Below, in pieces: positions 25,001-35,695 of a stretch of DNA of 64,000 nt. Position 1 is the stretch's first letter. Each line of letters begins with the position of its first letter. The translations under genes and the position numbers were made by a program. Under the pieces are notes generated by a model that saw nothing but the letters and a program-made list of their open reading frames with translations, did not search any database and was not told where the DNA came from. Where the stretch lies: contig CM075767.1 in NCBI GenBank assembly GCA_037974665.1, forward strand, positions 5,729,501 to 5,793,500, read 5' to 3'. Source of the stretch: Ehretia macrophylla (taxonomy: Eukaryota; Streptophyta; Magnoliopsida; Boraginales; Ehretiaceae).

Positions 25001-26756
25001 AATTGCTATAGCTTATGCGTGAAGACCACCTCTTTTGTTGTCCTCTTTGTGTGCTTATTGAATTAAGTATTTATCGAATTTTGTAATTGTTACTAATTAA
25101 GTGTCTAGATGGGATTGAATGATTGTAGTTAAATTTCTGATATATTGCTTAATTAACTTTCTTGTATTGTTATATGCTCGTTTATGTGTTATCGAGTTAT
25201 GTCATTATCTTGTGATTCCTCATGTTATTTGTGGTCATCTTGTCTTATCTTGTGAATTCTCGTATTCGTACATCGAGTTGCGCAACCCTTCGATCATGGT
25301 AGTGTTGAGAAACTCTGGGCAGCATCAGGCTGTCGGTCTAGCTCGGCTATAATGATTTCCTATCCCTCTCGCTAGGGCATAATCTCCTACCTCAGAGGAT
25401 TGGCCACCTCATTGGGGCATAAAGATCTACCCTGGGAGAATGGAGTCATATATCTTATTCGTGCTCGTGGTCGATAATTCTCGCTGGCGCATAGTCTTTT
25501 ACCTCAGAGGTTTGTTCACCTCGTTGGGGCACAAAGATCTACCTCAGGAGAGTTACTTGTGATTGCACCTCCTTATAGGTGATAGCTAGTCCGTATACTC
25601 GAATGTATTCCTTATTACTTGCGTGTCACCTCGTCTCGTGTGTTTATGTGTTATTTAGACTCGTATGCCTGTGTGCTAACTAGTCTCGCGTGCTTGTGTG
25701 ATATCCAGATTCGTATGCTTACGTGTTTCCTAGTATCGTAACCTCGTGTGTTATTTAGTTTACTACTTTCATTGTTTGTATAACTATTGCTTTAATTGCT
25801 TGATAGACTTGTCTTTAATTGCTTGTATACCTGATGTTACCTCGTATAGATTGTTTAACTGTGTAGTTGCGTATTGGTTTTGTAATGTTACCATCATATG
25901 TCTTGCATATGTATATTATCCAACTTTATCGGCATCCTATGTCATCTTGAAATTGTTGTGTAAGTGCTATCGAATATTAGTTAAAGTGTATTATTTAGCT
26001 TATTGAATAAGTATTAAATTGTTATATTCGAATATGTGAATAGTTATTGCATTGCATGAAAATCTTTTCGAAACCTCCCCGTTTATTGTTCCCTCCCTCA
26101 CTAGGCATACGCGTTTTGTGTGCTCACGCTCGTTTCTAACAATTTCAAGCTCTATGTATTCAGAATGTGATAAGATGAAGTAAGCTCGGGAGTTACTGTG
26201 ATTGGATGTGCTAGCCTCCATTGTCTATACATGTGCTTTTGTGCGAATTAGTTAAGTGGCTTGATTTGTAACTAGTTGAGGCCATATAAATTTTGGATGT
26301 AATTTTATTTGGCTATGTATGTATTTGTAAAGTTTTAAGGCTTGTAAAACTGGATAGTCGTAAATGGTTTGTAATAACTTGGTGAGTTGCCTTATTGCCT
26401 ATTGGACTTGTATGCTTGTCTGTGGTAATGTAAGTTGAAAGGTGAACTTATTCTATAGGTAAGATTTGTAGTTAAAGTTAGAGTAGTAAGGTTTGGAGTT
26501 TTAATAGCTTATGGAATGAATGGTTATTTGTGAACTTTTGCTAAGTCTTAAGGCTCAAGTGGCCTTAGCAGATTGAAGGAAGTTGTGGTTTCAGAGGATG
26601 GGAATGATTGAGAATGTTGGATTTTGGTTTTGTGGGGTAGGTTATGGTTAGTCCTAGAAACAAGGGAAACTCCGTCCGTTTTTTCTCATTTTTCATGACA
26701 TGGGTATTGGGACCGGGAACTCCGGTCTCGAGATGGATCGAGGTGTTACAGTTACA
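19086..26756 (+). mobile_element. Long solo LTR B, interrupted by solo LTR A
   Basis: Starts TGTGACACCC at 19086 and runs to GGTGTTAC at 22651; its last base (A) is at 26756 after the inserted LTR A. The flanks carry a perfect 5-bp duplication GCAAC (19081-19085 and 26757-26761). Reconstructed length is about 3,567 bp. It has no coding capacity. It shares blocks with the LTRs at 35150-46132 and 47637-61215: GATGAATAGT, a GGGTACATCCGGAGTACGCCC block, a GTAACTCT...AGAGTTAC hairpin, a CCCTCACTGAGC block and a TTCAGGTTCGG block. Orientation follows those elements. No second copy with an interior is present, so a solo LTR is the simplest reading. Confidence 0.88.
22652..26750 (+). mobile_element. 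Long solo LTR A, nested at the end of solo LTR B
   Basis: 4,099 bp from TGTGATGCTCGAGACC to GAGGTGTTACA, with a perfect duplication GTTAC (22647-22651 and 26751-26755). It is related to LTR B in block order but clearly diverged, so the two are not an LTR pair of one element. It contains an internal duplication of the CTCGCT...GGGGCA...AAGATCTACC module (25366-25440 and 25478-25555). No coding sequence. Confidence 0.88.
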
Positions 26757-26761
26757 GCAAC

Positions 26762-27687
26762 ACTCGTGCATTTTTTAGTAATACTTGACTTATGTGTACT
26801 TAATTAGCTAGTATCATTTATTGTTTAAGTAATTCACTCAAAAAAAATATTATTTCATGTTTGATTCAATCACTAAATAACATACTAGAAATAAGATGAT
26901 AAGAAGAGAGAAAGAAGACAAGAAGGAGGTGGGAATGAAAAGGTTGGTGAACAACATTGTAGTGAATTTGTTAAATGAGAAAGAAAGTAAAGTGGATAAG
27001 AAAAAAAAAAGAAATGGAAGGAAAAAGTAGACAAAAAGGAAAAATATTTACTTTATTATTTTGTGGAAAAATAGTTACTTTATTATTTTGTCTTTGGGAA
27101 AAAACTATATGAACATATACTCGTGACTAGTTTTTCTTTCATATTTGACAGTCAAATTGAAATTTTTGTGAACCATCCAGGACTACTTATGGACATTTGG
27201 AATTAGGAAGTAAAATGAAATTAGTTTAAAGAATAAGGACTAATAGAGAAATTTTCCTACAAGTAAATACCAAAATATTATTTACTTTAATTCAAAGACA
27301 CCTAAGCCGGAAAAAAAATTAACTAACTTCATAAACATTTGAATTTGAATTCTTGAGAATTTTTATTTTCGAATATTTACAATTTCTAGGATTCAATTTC
27401 TCCAAAAGAGCAAACCCAAATATAAAATGGAAATCGAGTATACAGAAATTTGGGATATATCAAACGATAAAAATATATGTTTAGATAATTTACCAGTTGA
27501 GACAATTCTCACAAACAATTTATTCCACTTATAAAATATGAATACATACAATATTGTTGCCATGATTGTAATAGTAGCACATTCTTATTTACAATTCCCT
27601 AGCAAACTAGGAGAACAAAATACAATGATTTGATAAAGAACAATAAATCACATGTCAGACAATAAATTATAACACTTTTAAGGATAT
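26762..27687. other. 3' flank of the laccase gene, no other gene seen
   Basis: AT-rich, with purine-rich runs near 26890-27040. It holds the probable laccase 3' UTR and a polyadenylation signal candidate. No other open frame of note. Confidence 0.6.
27519..27524 (-). terminator. Candidate polyadenylation signal of laccase
   Basis: AATAAA on the minus strand about 165 nt after the stop codon. Weak evidence on its own, but the position is plausible. Confidence 0.4.
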
Positions 27688-30600
27688 CTAGCATTGTGGA
27701 AGATCTGGGGGTGGTTGAGCCAAAGATGTTGTAGCAGTTGGTCCATTCTCAACAATAAAAACACTATCCAGACCCCAAGGCAAATGAACTTCTACATGAC
27801 AGTGCATGAACCATACACCTGTTGAGATAATATCTTTTAGATCTAGCAAAAGGGTTAAACAAGGAGATAAATTTGTAATGCTTTATCTTTTTCTCTAAGC
27901 ATATCAATTTTAAATTGAAACATCAGCTTTCAATTAGAATAATATGTTGATTTTCATGTTTAAATTAATATATAATTCATATCAAAGGTAAATTATGATA
28001 AGAAAAGATGGAAGAACACACCAGGGTTATTTGCTTGAAATCTAATAACAGCCCATCCTCCGATAGGAACAGCAACGGTGTTACGAAGTTGTGGATTTAT
28101 AAGATTAAACTTCATTTGATCTCTTTGAGGGTTATAGTTACCGAACCCCTGAGCCAACACATGAAAATCAAATCCATGCAAGTGCATAGGATGATTTTCA
28201 ACTGTACCCAAAGCAGTGTTTTGCAGCACAATCTCACCTGTTTTATTGTACTTGAATTTTCTCACTTTTGTTCCTTTTGTCGTCATCAAGAGGGCCTGAT
28301 TCATACTGTTGTTAGGATCTGTATAGTTGAATTTCAAGGGTGGTTCAGAAGGAAAATCAGTTGTATAAATTCCTTCAACATTGTAGAAAAACGCCTGTAG
28401 TATTGATAACTTTGTGGGGGGCTCAAAGGATACATTATTCATACTAGCAGCAAATCGTTGTCCAAATGGGCCTTCACAACTTGCATTCCCTGGTCCACCG
28501 CATGGAACTAAACCTAGCCCTATTGTTATGAACATACGCTCATCCACATTCTTTGGGACTGGTTTCCAAAACGGCGCAGTAGTTAGCCCAGTTAGATTAG
28601 TGAAGAATTTGTGGGCCGTTGAATTGTCATTAAATGCGGGGAGGCTTGGCATTAGAGGTATCGAGGATTTGGAACCATCGTATGTAACTATCCCAGTTGT
28701 TGTTGTATTATCAATTATTACCTGGCTTGAGCCTTGATAAACACGTGCTGCCATATAATATGATGCCAGAGGTTGATCTGCTACCAAAATCACATCAGTC
28801 GTCTGGCCAGGGGCAATCACAACAACATCAGTGATGTAAGGATTAGTGTACGAAGCATCCACTGCGACAACTGTCATCTTATGATTGGCTATCTTGAAAA
28901 AAAGTATACTTTGCATTGCAGCATTGACGATACGAAGGAGATATCTTTTTCCTTGTTTCACATTCAACATATATGTGCCTAACAAAAAAAATCACATATT
29001 TAAAGCAAGTCACAAAAATTTATACATGATAATAAATATTTTCTTGTAAAATAAAATGGAATAAATAATTGGGTGAAGTGCACAAGAGCCCCTTGTGCTT
29101 TTGTAAAGTTGCACAATACCTCCTGTGATTTTAAAAGTTCAAGGTACCACCTGTGATTTCTGAAACTAAGCATAACAACCCCCTCCGTAAAAAAATTAGT
29201 TTATTTTAACAGAAAGTATGATGCACTTGAGTCAAATGCGCTTTTTTTTTTGCTTAAATTATTAATTGTTTGGACAAAAAAATCCATTTTTCCAAATCCT
29301 AAAGAAAAAAATATGTGTCATATAATGGTATTTTTGTCTAAATAATTAATAATTTAAGCAAAAAAATCTTGAATAATCGCATTTGACGAGTGTGCATCAC
29401 ATGTTTCATTAAAATAGACTAATTTTTTGACAGAGGGGAGCTATTGTGCATAGTTTCAGAAACTACAGGGGGTGCCGTGCACTTTTAAAACCACAAGGGA
29501 CTATTGTGCTTAGTTTCAGAAAATACAGGAAAGTACCGTACACTTTTAAAACCATAAGGTGTATTGTGTAATTTTACAAAAGTTCAAGGAGTCCTATGCA
29601 CTTCAACCTAAATAATTTAATAGAACATTGAGGTGTAACTGTTGTGTACTTATCATACAAGTCATATAAAGTAATTAAGAATTTATACTTACTCTTTGAA
29701 GAACATGGGTAGAGATACCCTGGACTGCCATTGATAGTAAAAGCATCGGAAATATTAGGTAGCCGACCAGTGGCGTTCGCTTCATTCACAACGTCAACAA
29801 CATTTGCATTCCACCACTCTCCTGAAATCATATATTATCACGGTTGTTGGTATCACAACTTGATCTAATCGTTATGTCTTTTCATTTTAACTACGTTATT
29901 AAAGATAAACGTTTTAAAACCTATCAGGCTAATTACTCTTCATATTTTTTAACTTCTCTGGTCGACAAGGAAATATAGTAGCCAGAGCAATTCCAATTCA
30001 ATTTGAACCTTTTCTTTCAGTTCCCAGGGTTAGATTGCTAAACGTACATGTGCGTGTATATGTCTTTATTATTAACAAGTGATAACGTTAGTAAATATAT
30101 GAAAATTTATTGCAAACTGTGTTGTACTGAGTCTAACTTATTCATGTCAATCACAAATGCCCTCACCTAATCCCCATGTTATTATAATTCACTCTGTTAA
30201 AATTAGTATCTTTATATTTCCTACCAAGATTGGTCTTACTAACTAATTCATTCTTTAGATTACCATTCCAACATAGAATTAATGTTCTTAAAAATTGAAA
30301 TTGATCATCTTTTAAAAGATTATTCATCATTAATACATTATAATACTACCTCCTTCATGTCTACTCCTAAACACAAACAATCTTATTTAAGTCCACTGTT
30401 TCCAATAATGTTCAAAAAACTATATCAAACTCATTTGCTTCAGGTTTGATCATTCTCAACAACATAAATTTCAAATATCTCATTTCAAACCTCAAGCTAC
30501 TTAAATTTAGACCTCCATTTTGTAGCAAAGAAATTATATCACTTACCAACTCCATCGTAGAAACGTTGATATAGAGATAAAATAATGTATAGAAAAGAAA

Positions 30601-32348
30601 AAAAGACATTCTGGTTATGATCAAACTTGAATGTTCCGATATATGTCATTGAAAGAGTTTTCAAACTTGGGGAGTTTACCTAATAGAATTGGAACCTCCT
30701 TGTATGGTCTTGGAAAAGGATAAGAGCGACCAGCTCTAGGGCGAATTATAATTGCCCCAAACACAGTTGCTCGGAGGTAAGAGCTATGTGAATGCCACCA
30801 AAGCGTTCCTTCTTGTCCAATAATATTAAATTTGTAAGTGTAATTATTTCCAGGAACTATAGGACATTGTGTTACATATTCAGGTCCATCAGCCCAACCA
30901 CTTGTTAATTGGAAAACTCCATGCCTACATATAGTAAAAGCCAAACACGAAGAAGAATAGAATTTCTTAGGACCTTGGCTTAGCGAAAAGCTAGTGTTGT
31001 AATTAAAAGAAAGATGAAGGTATAGACTGATTCCTGCATTGGTGAATAAATTTATTTCTACCGATTTGGCGTTCAATAGGTTTTGACTTTATCAAATTAA
31101 AATACTATGTAAAACTTTTAAAAAGTGTCTAATATAATTTTGGTTTCCCTTGTTTTTTTTCTGGAAAATAGAGTAGTATGCTGGAAAGAGTGGATTTGAC
31201 ATATAACCGTACAACCAAAGGCAAAGAGGAAAACGTTTTAAAAAGTTTAGACTGATTGGTCAATCATGACTTTTACTCATATGAAATGATTCCTACATGT
31301 GTGTGGCCCTCCATATTTTGTGAGTAAAAATCTGACTGATCAATTAATTTAAATTTTTTGAAAGAGTTTTCTAAGCAAAGCAGGTATTAGGTGATATATC
31401 AAAATTGTGACTATGGTCAAAGTACTAATTACAAAGCATTGTCAGAATGAAAAGCAACAAATTAATTTAATTGTCTGCTATATACAATACAAGAAATCAC
31501 CCTTGCTCTAATTAATTTTCTTGACTTACCAATGAATAGTCATATTGTAAGGAGACTTGTTGAAGACATGAACGACGAGAGTATCCCCTTCTCTGACATA
31601 TATATTAGGACCTGGAAGTTTTCCATTTACTGCTGTAATCACTCGTTCTTGACATAACGGTTGAATAGTCAAATTTTGCACCTATAGTACAAATTAAAAG
31701 CTTTTACCATGAGTATCAAAATTGTAGTGTGAAAAATATTATTTAAGAAAGAAAGAGCTATAATTATATGAGGTATACATAAATTTTGTGCATGTGTCAT
31801 CCATGATTTACTGTTTTATTTTTTCTTCTTTTTGGAAGCGGATATTTGTGATTTGTAAAGGCAAAGAATTAAAAGGAGAGAACTGCGGCTAATGTCTTCA
31901 CGGGTTAGCCCTTTTATTTTTTTTTTGGTATTTTTGGGAAATGTTAAGCACTTAAACTTGAGCTTCGCACAAACACAAAAAAAAAAAAACAAAAAAAAAA
32001 ACAAAAAACAAAAAAAAAAACAAAAAACAGAAAAACAAAAAAAAAACACAAGTTCTCCTGGGAAAAAAGAAGAGAAAAAGATAGAAAATGAGTTTTCTGG
32101 CGAGCAGTGGAGGTTTGGCTCTATTAGGGTTTATGAGCTTTGGATCTCATAAAGTACTGGAAACAAATAATGCAATTTTGGTAAACTAGTATAAAATTGA
32201 GGTATCATAATATATAACACCAAGTATGAGCTTGGTTTTTATAGGTAGCAGAGGTTACGTGAAATGTATGCTCGACAACTTCAGCAGAAACACATCCAAA
32301 AGCTAGAAGAACCAAAGCGTATCCCAGCAAGAGAACAGCACGTGCCAT
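27688..32348 (-). CDS. LAC: Laccase (plant multicopper oxidase), intact six-exon gene
   Basis: Exons on the minus strand: 32348-32259, 31681-31530, 30924-30680, 29821-29693, 28978-28022, 27818-27688 (90, 152, 245, 129, 957, 131 nt). All five introns are GT-AG, and the spliced frame is open for 567 codons plus TAG. Residues 1-22 form a signal peptide (cleavage after VSA). Three cupredoxin domains follow. Copper sites: HWHG with H80 and H82; LWWHSH with H125 and H127; HPMHLHG with H468, H471 and H473; HCHVEVH with H530, C531, H532 and H536, and Leu541 at the axial T1 position as usual in plant laccases. The C-terminus ends PPPDLPQC, as in the family. It oxidises phenolics (monolignols or flavonoids) in the apoplast with reduction of O2 to water; numerous N-x-S/T sites fit secretion. 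Which paralogue it is cannot be told. The start lies in ACCATGG, a good plant context. Intron 4 carries a MITE. Confidence 0.96.
29071..29608. mobile_element. Mutator-like MITE in laccase intron 4
   Basis: 538 bp with long terminal inverted repeats. The left end GGGTGAAGTGCA pairs with the right end TGCACTTCAACC, and similarity runs inward for more than 150 bp, including TTTCTGAAACTAAGCA against its complement. A perfect 9-bp target duplication TAAATAATT flanks it (29062-29070 and 29609-29617), the size typical of Mutator-like elements. No coding capacity. It lies wholly within intron 4 (28979-29692), clear of both splice sites. Confidence 0.9.
31974..32047. repeat. A-rich low-complexity tract in laccase intron 1
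   Basis: Runs of A broken by single C or G, T-rich on the transcribed strand. Plant introns are often U-rich, so this need not disturb splicing. Confidence 0.9.
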
Positions 32349-33392
32349 GGTCAAGTGAGAAAGTTTAGCAAATTGAGCGGTGAAGAAACAAAGAGAAGAA
32401 TGCCCTTTTTATATGAAACAAGTGCTCAACCTACCTCGTGTTTAATTCTTTATATATATTAATAATGATCTTCACTGTTTTATTAGTTATCTTTCTCCAC
32501 ACTCGTGATTTGCTTTCCGTATCATCCAATATGACTCTAGCGTAAAGAGATTAGAGCACGAGCGTTTTCAATGATTGCGTAACAATTTTGACGCGTAATT
32601 TGAAAAGGGATTAGGTTGATTAGGGTGAGATGTCATTCATCCGCAAATTTGTGTTTTGGTCACTTTCTTGATGTTTTAGCTGTTTCATTTCTGCTTCATT
32701 TTTCCTTCCCGGCCTGTAATAGATAATGATATTGTAATTACTCTTTTTTCTTCTAGGAAATTGTACGTTTACTTCTAGCAGTAGCTTAGACATTTCTTTT
32801 TCTTGTTCCATTTTGTGGGTTGTGGCGACTCTTAGTCTACTGTTTATTTCAGCAATGTGTCTTAATCTTTTTATTAGTCCAATGGAGAACTCTTGGATAT
32901 GATGTTCAGACTTTCTAGACCTCAAGAAATATGAGACTTATCTCTTCTCTCACAGTCACACCCCTGGACTGAAATGATATCATAGTCCAGAGTCGGCTAA
33001 TCAAGGATTGAGGTCAGGATACAAGTTTTAACATATTCTTTCAAGAGAGTAGTCTTATATCTTACTAGACACATCTATGCCGCTATATATTGTACTACGC
33101 TAATTCTACTATCAAAATATATAATTTATGTCGGGTCGTGATGGTCATGGTTTATCTTCCGAGACAGTTGAGGTGCCTCCATCCAGTGTTTTTTATGACC
33201 ACACTGAAACCATATGCCATGCCTTGCAATTATCGACTAGAGTATTGTTATATACTACCCTATTTTCTTTACTTATTTATTGTCTTTTATATGAACACTT
33301 AATTGGTATGCTAAAATAATAATATATTTTTTTAATTCTATCTATTATTTAAGTCTGCCAATTAAGCATTCAAATAGGAGATAATAAACGAG
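32349..33392. other. Laccase upstream region
   Basis: Holds the TATA box at 32406-32413 and a perfect 7-bp stem CTGGACT/AGTCCAG at 32964-32990 whose loop contains the palindrome ATGATATCAT. A 101-codon open frame on the minus strand (32620-32925) has no recognisable domain, and two overlapping plus frames at 33090-33319 look random. No gene is supported. Confidence 0.5.
32406..32413 (-). promoter_or_regulatory. TATA box of laccase
   Basis: TATAAAAA on the minus strand, about 58 nt upstream of the ATG at 32348, which leaves a short 5' leader. Confidence 0.6.
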
Positions 33393-34260
33393 CACTACAA
33401 GAAAAAAAGGCTCGGGCGACGGCAAAATCCGTCGCCTTTTCGTCTCCTACAAAACGCAGGCGAGAAAAAATTATCCTTCGCCTCATCATTTGTGACTACT
33501 CTAAAAATTTGTCACTAACTTAAAAAATAATAAATATTTATTTTTCCTACTCTGTCACCAATCCGTCGCTATTTTAATTTTTAATTATTTTATTAATTTA
33601 TGTAAATAATTAGTCGCCAAATTAAATATTTATTTTAAATTATTTTATTAATTTTTGTTGCCCTTTCATTGCGATATTATTATTTTATTTTTAATTATTT
33701 TATTAACTTTCGTCACCAAGTCGACGCCAATTTCTGTTGCGAATTCGTCGCCATCCCATTACTACAAGAGAACAACTCTCAGGCGATGGAAAAATGAAGT
33801 TTGTAACCTTTCCGTGGCCGAATTAGGCGTGGTGAAGTGGCGACATATGGGCGATGAAAAATAATTTTAATTATAAAAAATAAAAGAAAAACAATATTCG
33901 TAGTCATTCGGTGTCCAAATAGCTACGGATTAGCGACATACTAAATTAAAATATAGATTTTTGTAGCCTCGCTGTAGCAAGTTTTCTACGGAATGGCAAC
34001 GGATTTTTTAATTAAATAGAAAAAGTTAAAATAACAAAGTTCATGGCCATTCCATCGCAATTTAGCCATGGATTAGCGATGAAATATATCTTTTATTTAT
34101 ATTTATATTTTTTTATTAATAGGTAACAAAGTATTAATATTAGAAAATAAATATGTATTGAAATTCCGTACCCAATCCATAACCAATGGCTAAGGAATGA
34201 CTACTGACATCTATGTGTTCCTAGTTAATCCCTCGTTAATGGCCACGAAAAGGCTATGAA

Positions 34261-35149
34261 CTTTTAAACAAAAATAACGTAGATCGCTTTTAATGTTAAT
34301 TATGGAAGTGTGATTCGACCTACAATGAAGGAAAATGTTACATGACTTACTAGTGTTTCAAATAAAAACAAACTTGATCTGTATTTCATTACCATGCATA
34401 TATATTTTTATAGAAAAATCTCATAGGAATTGAATAACTGTTTAAATAAAACTTAACATGCTTTAATTAAAAATTGCATTAATATAAATTAACGTTTAAT
34501 CTAGTAGTTTAAAACTCTCACATTTGGTTTCAATTTTAAAAACAAGCAAAATATGAAGATATTAACACAATTTTATACGTTTTTCCTATTTATTAATAAG
34601 TTTAAGATATATGGTATTAAATTTCTGTAGCCTATGGCCATGAAATGGCTATAGACTTCTATGTGTCTCTCGCCAATCCGTAGCCAATGGGTACGGAATG
34701 GCTACGGACTTTTAAACAAAAACAATATAGATAGCTTTTAATGTTAATTATGGAAGTGTGATTCGACCTACAATAGAAGAAAATGTCACATGACTTGCAA
34801 GGTTTCCAAATAAAAATAAACTTGGTTTGTATTTCATTATCATGCGCATTTTAATAGAAAAATCCCATGGGAATTGAATAACTGTTAAAATGAAACATAA
34901 TATGTTTTCATTAAATATTGTGTTAATATAAATTAACATTCAATGTAGTAGTTTAAAACTCTCACATTTGGTTTGAACTTTATAAACAAGCAAAATGTGA
35001 AGACATTAAAACGCTTTTATACTTTTTTCCTATTTATTAACAAGTTAAAGATAATTATTATTAAATTTCCATTGTCAATCCGTAGCCAATGGCCACGGAA
35101 TGGCTACAGACTTCTATGTGTTCGTCGCCAATGGTCACAGAATGGCTAC
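34261..35149. repeat. Tandem array of ~450-bp units, left part
   Basis: Units are recognised by the anchor TTATGGAAGTGTGATTCGACC at about 34299 and 34747. They also share a CTCACATTTGGTTT block and a CCAATGG...GGAATGGCTACGGACTT block. The array is interrupted at 35150 by the nested element and continues at 61216. Confidence 0.85.
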
Positions 35150-35695
35150 TGTAACAACCCGGACCCAGCATATAGCTTAAAATACTTAATTGCATATAAA
35201 TATGTATCGGTTTAAGTGTTATATGTGTTATGTGCTATATTTTAGTTTATAGATTTATATAGAAGTCTTATTTCTCTTCTACTTTTCTTATTTCTTTTAA
35301 AGGGACACTATTACTTACTAATTCAAATAAAAATATTTTAACTACTATTTTGACATTTAAATTATACGGGATTGATTCTAATATTTAATAGACTTATGTT
35401 CATCAATTTAAATCGAGCCCTGAGCCGGGATAAAACTTAAAGTATATTATTTTATCGAATTTGTATTTTTTTCCTTATTATACACTTATTTTTGGGCATA
35501 TGTTCATAATTTTTAATTGCATAACATATCGGAAATGAAAGATAATGAATTGTTTCAAGTGTCCACGAGTGAATAGTATTTTCAACTTTTAGTTTGGTTT
35601 TTAATTGAATTGAATTGTTTTAACTTGAATTGGATCCATTTGCCATCTAAATAACCCAAGTGTTTGACCAATTGACCAACACATTCACCTTTGAT

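Noticed and set aside
19086-26756. One retrotransposon with two LTRs back to back
   Set aside because: The two units are too different to be an LTR pair and each has its own perfect target duplication, so nested solo LTRs explain it better.
32620-32925. 101-codon minus-strand frame upstream of laccase
   Set aside because: Lys/Glu-rich but no recognisable domain, no supporting context; left as unassigned sequence.
33090-33319. Two overlapping plus-strand frames (MSGRDGHG... and a hydrophobic one)
   Set aside because: Short, overlapping in different frames, no family recognised, located just before a CACTA end.
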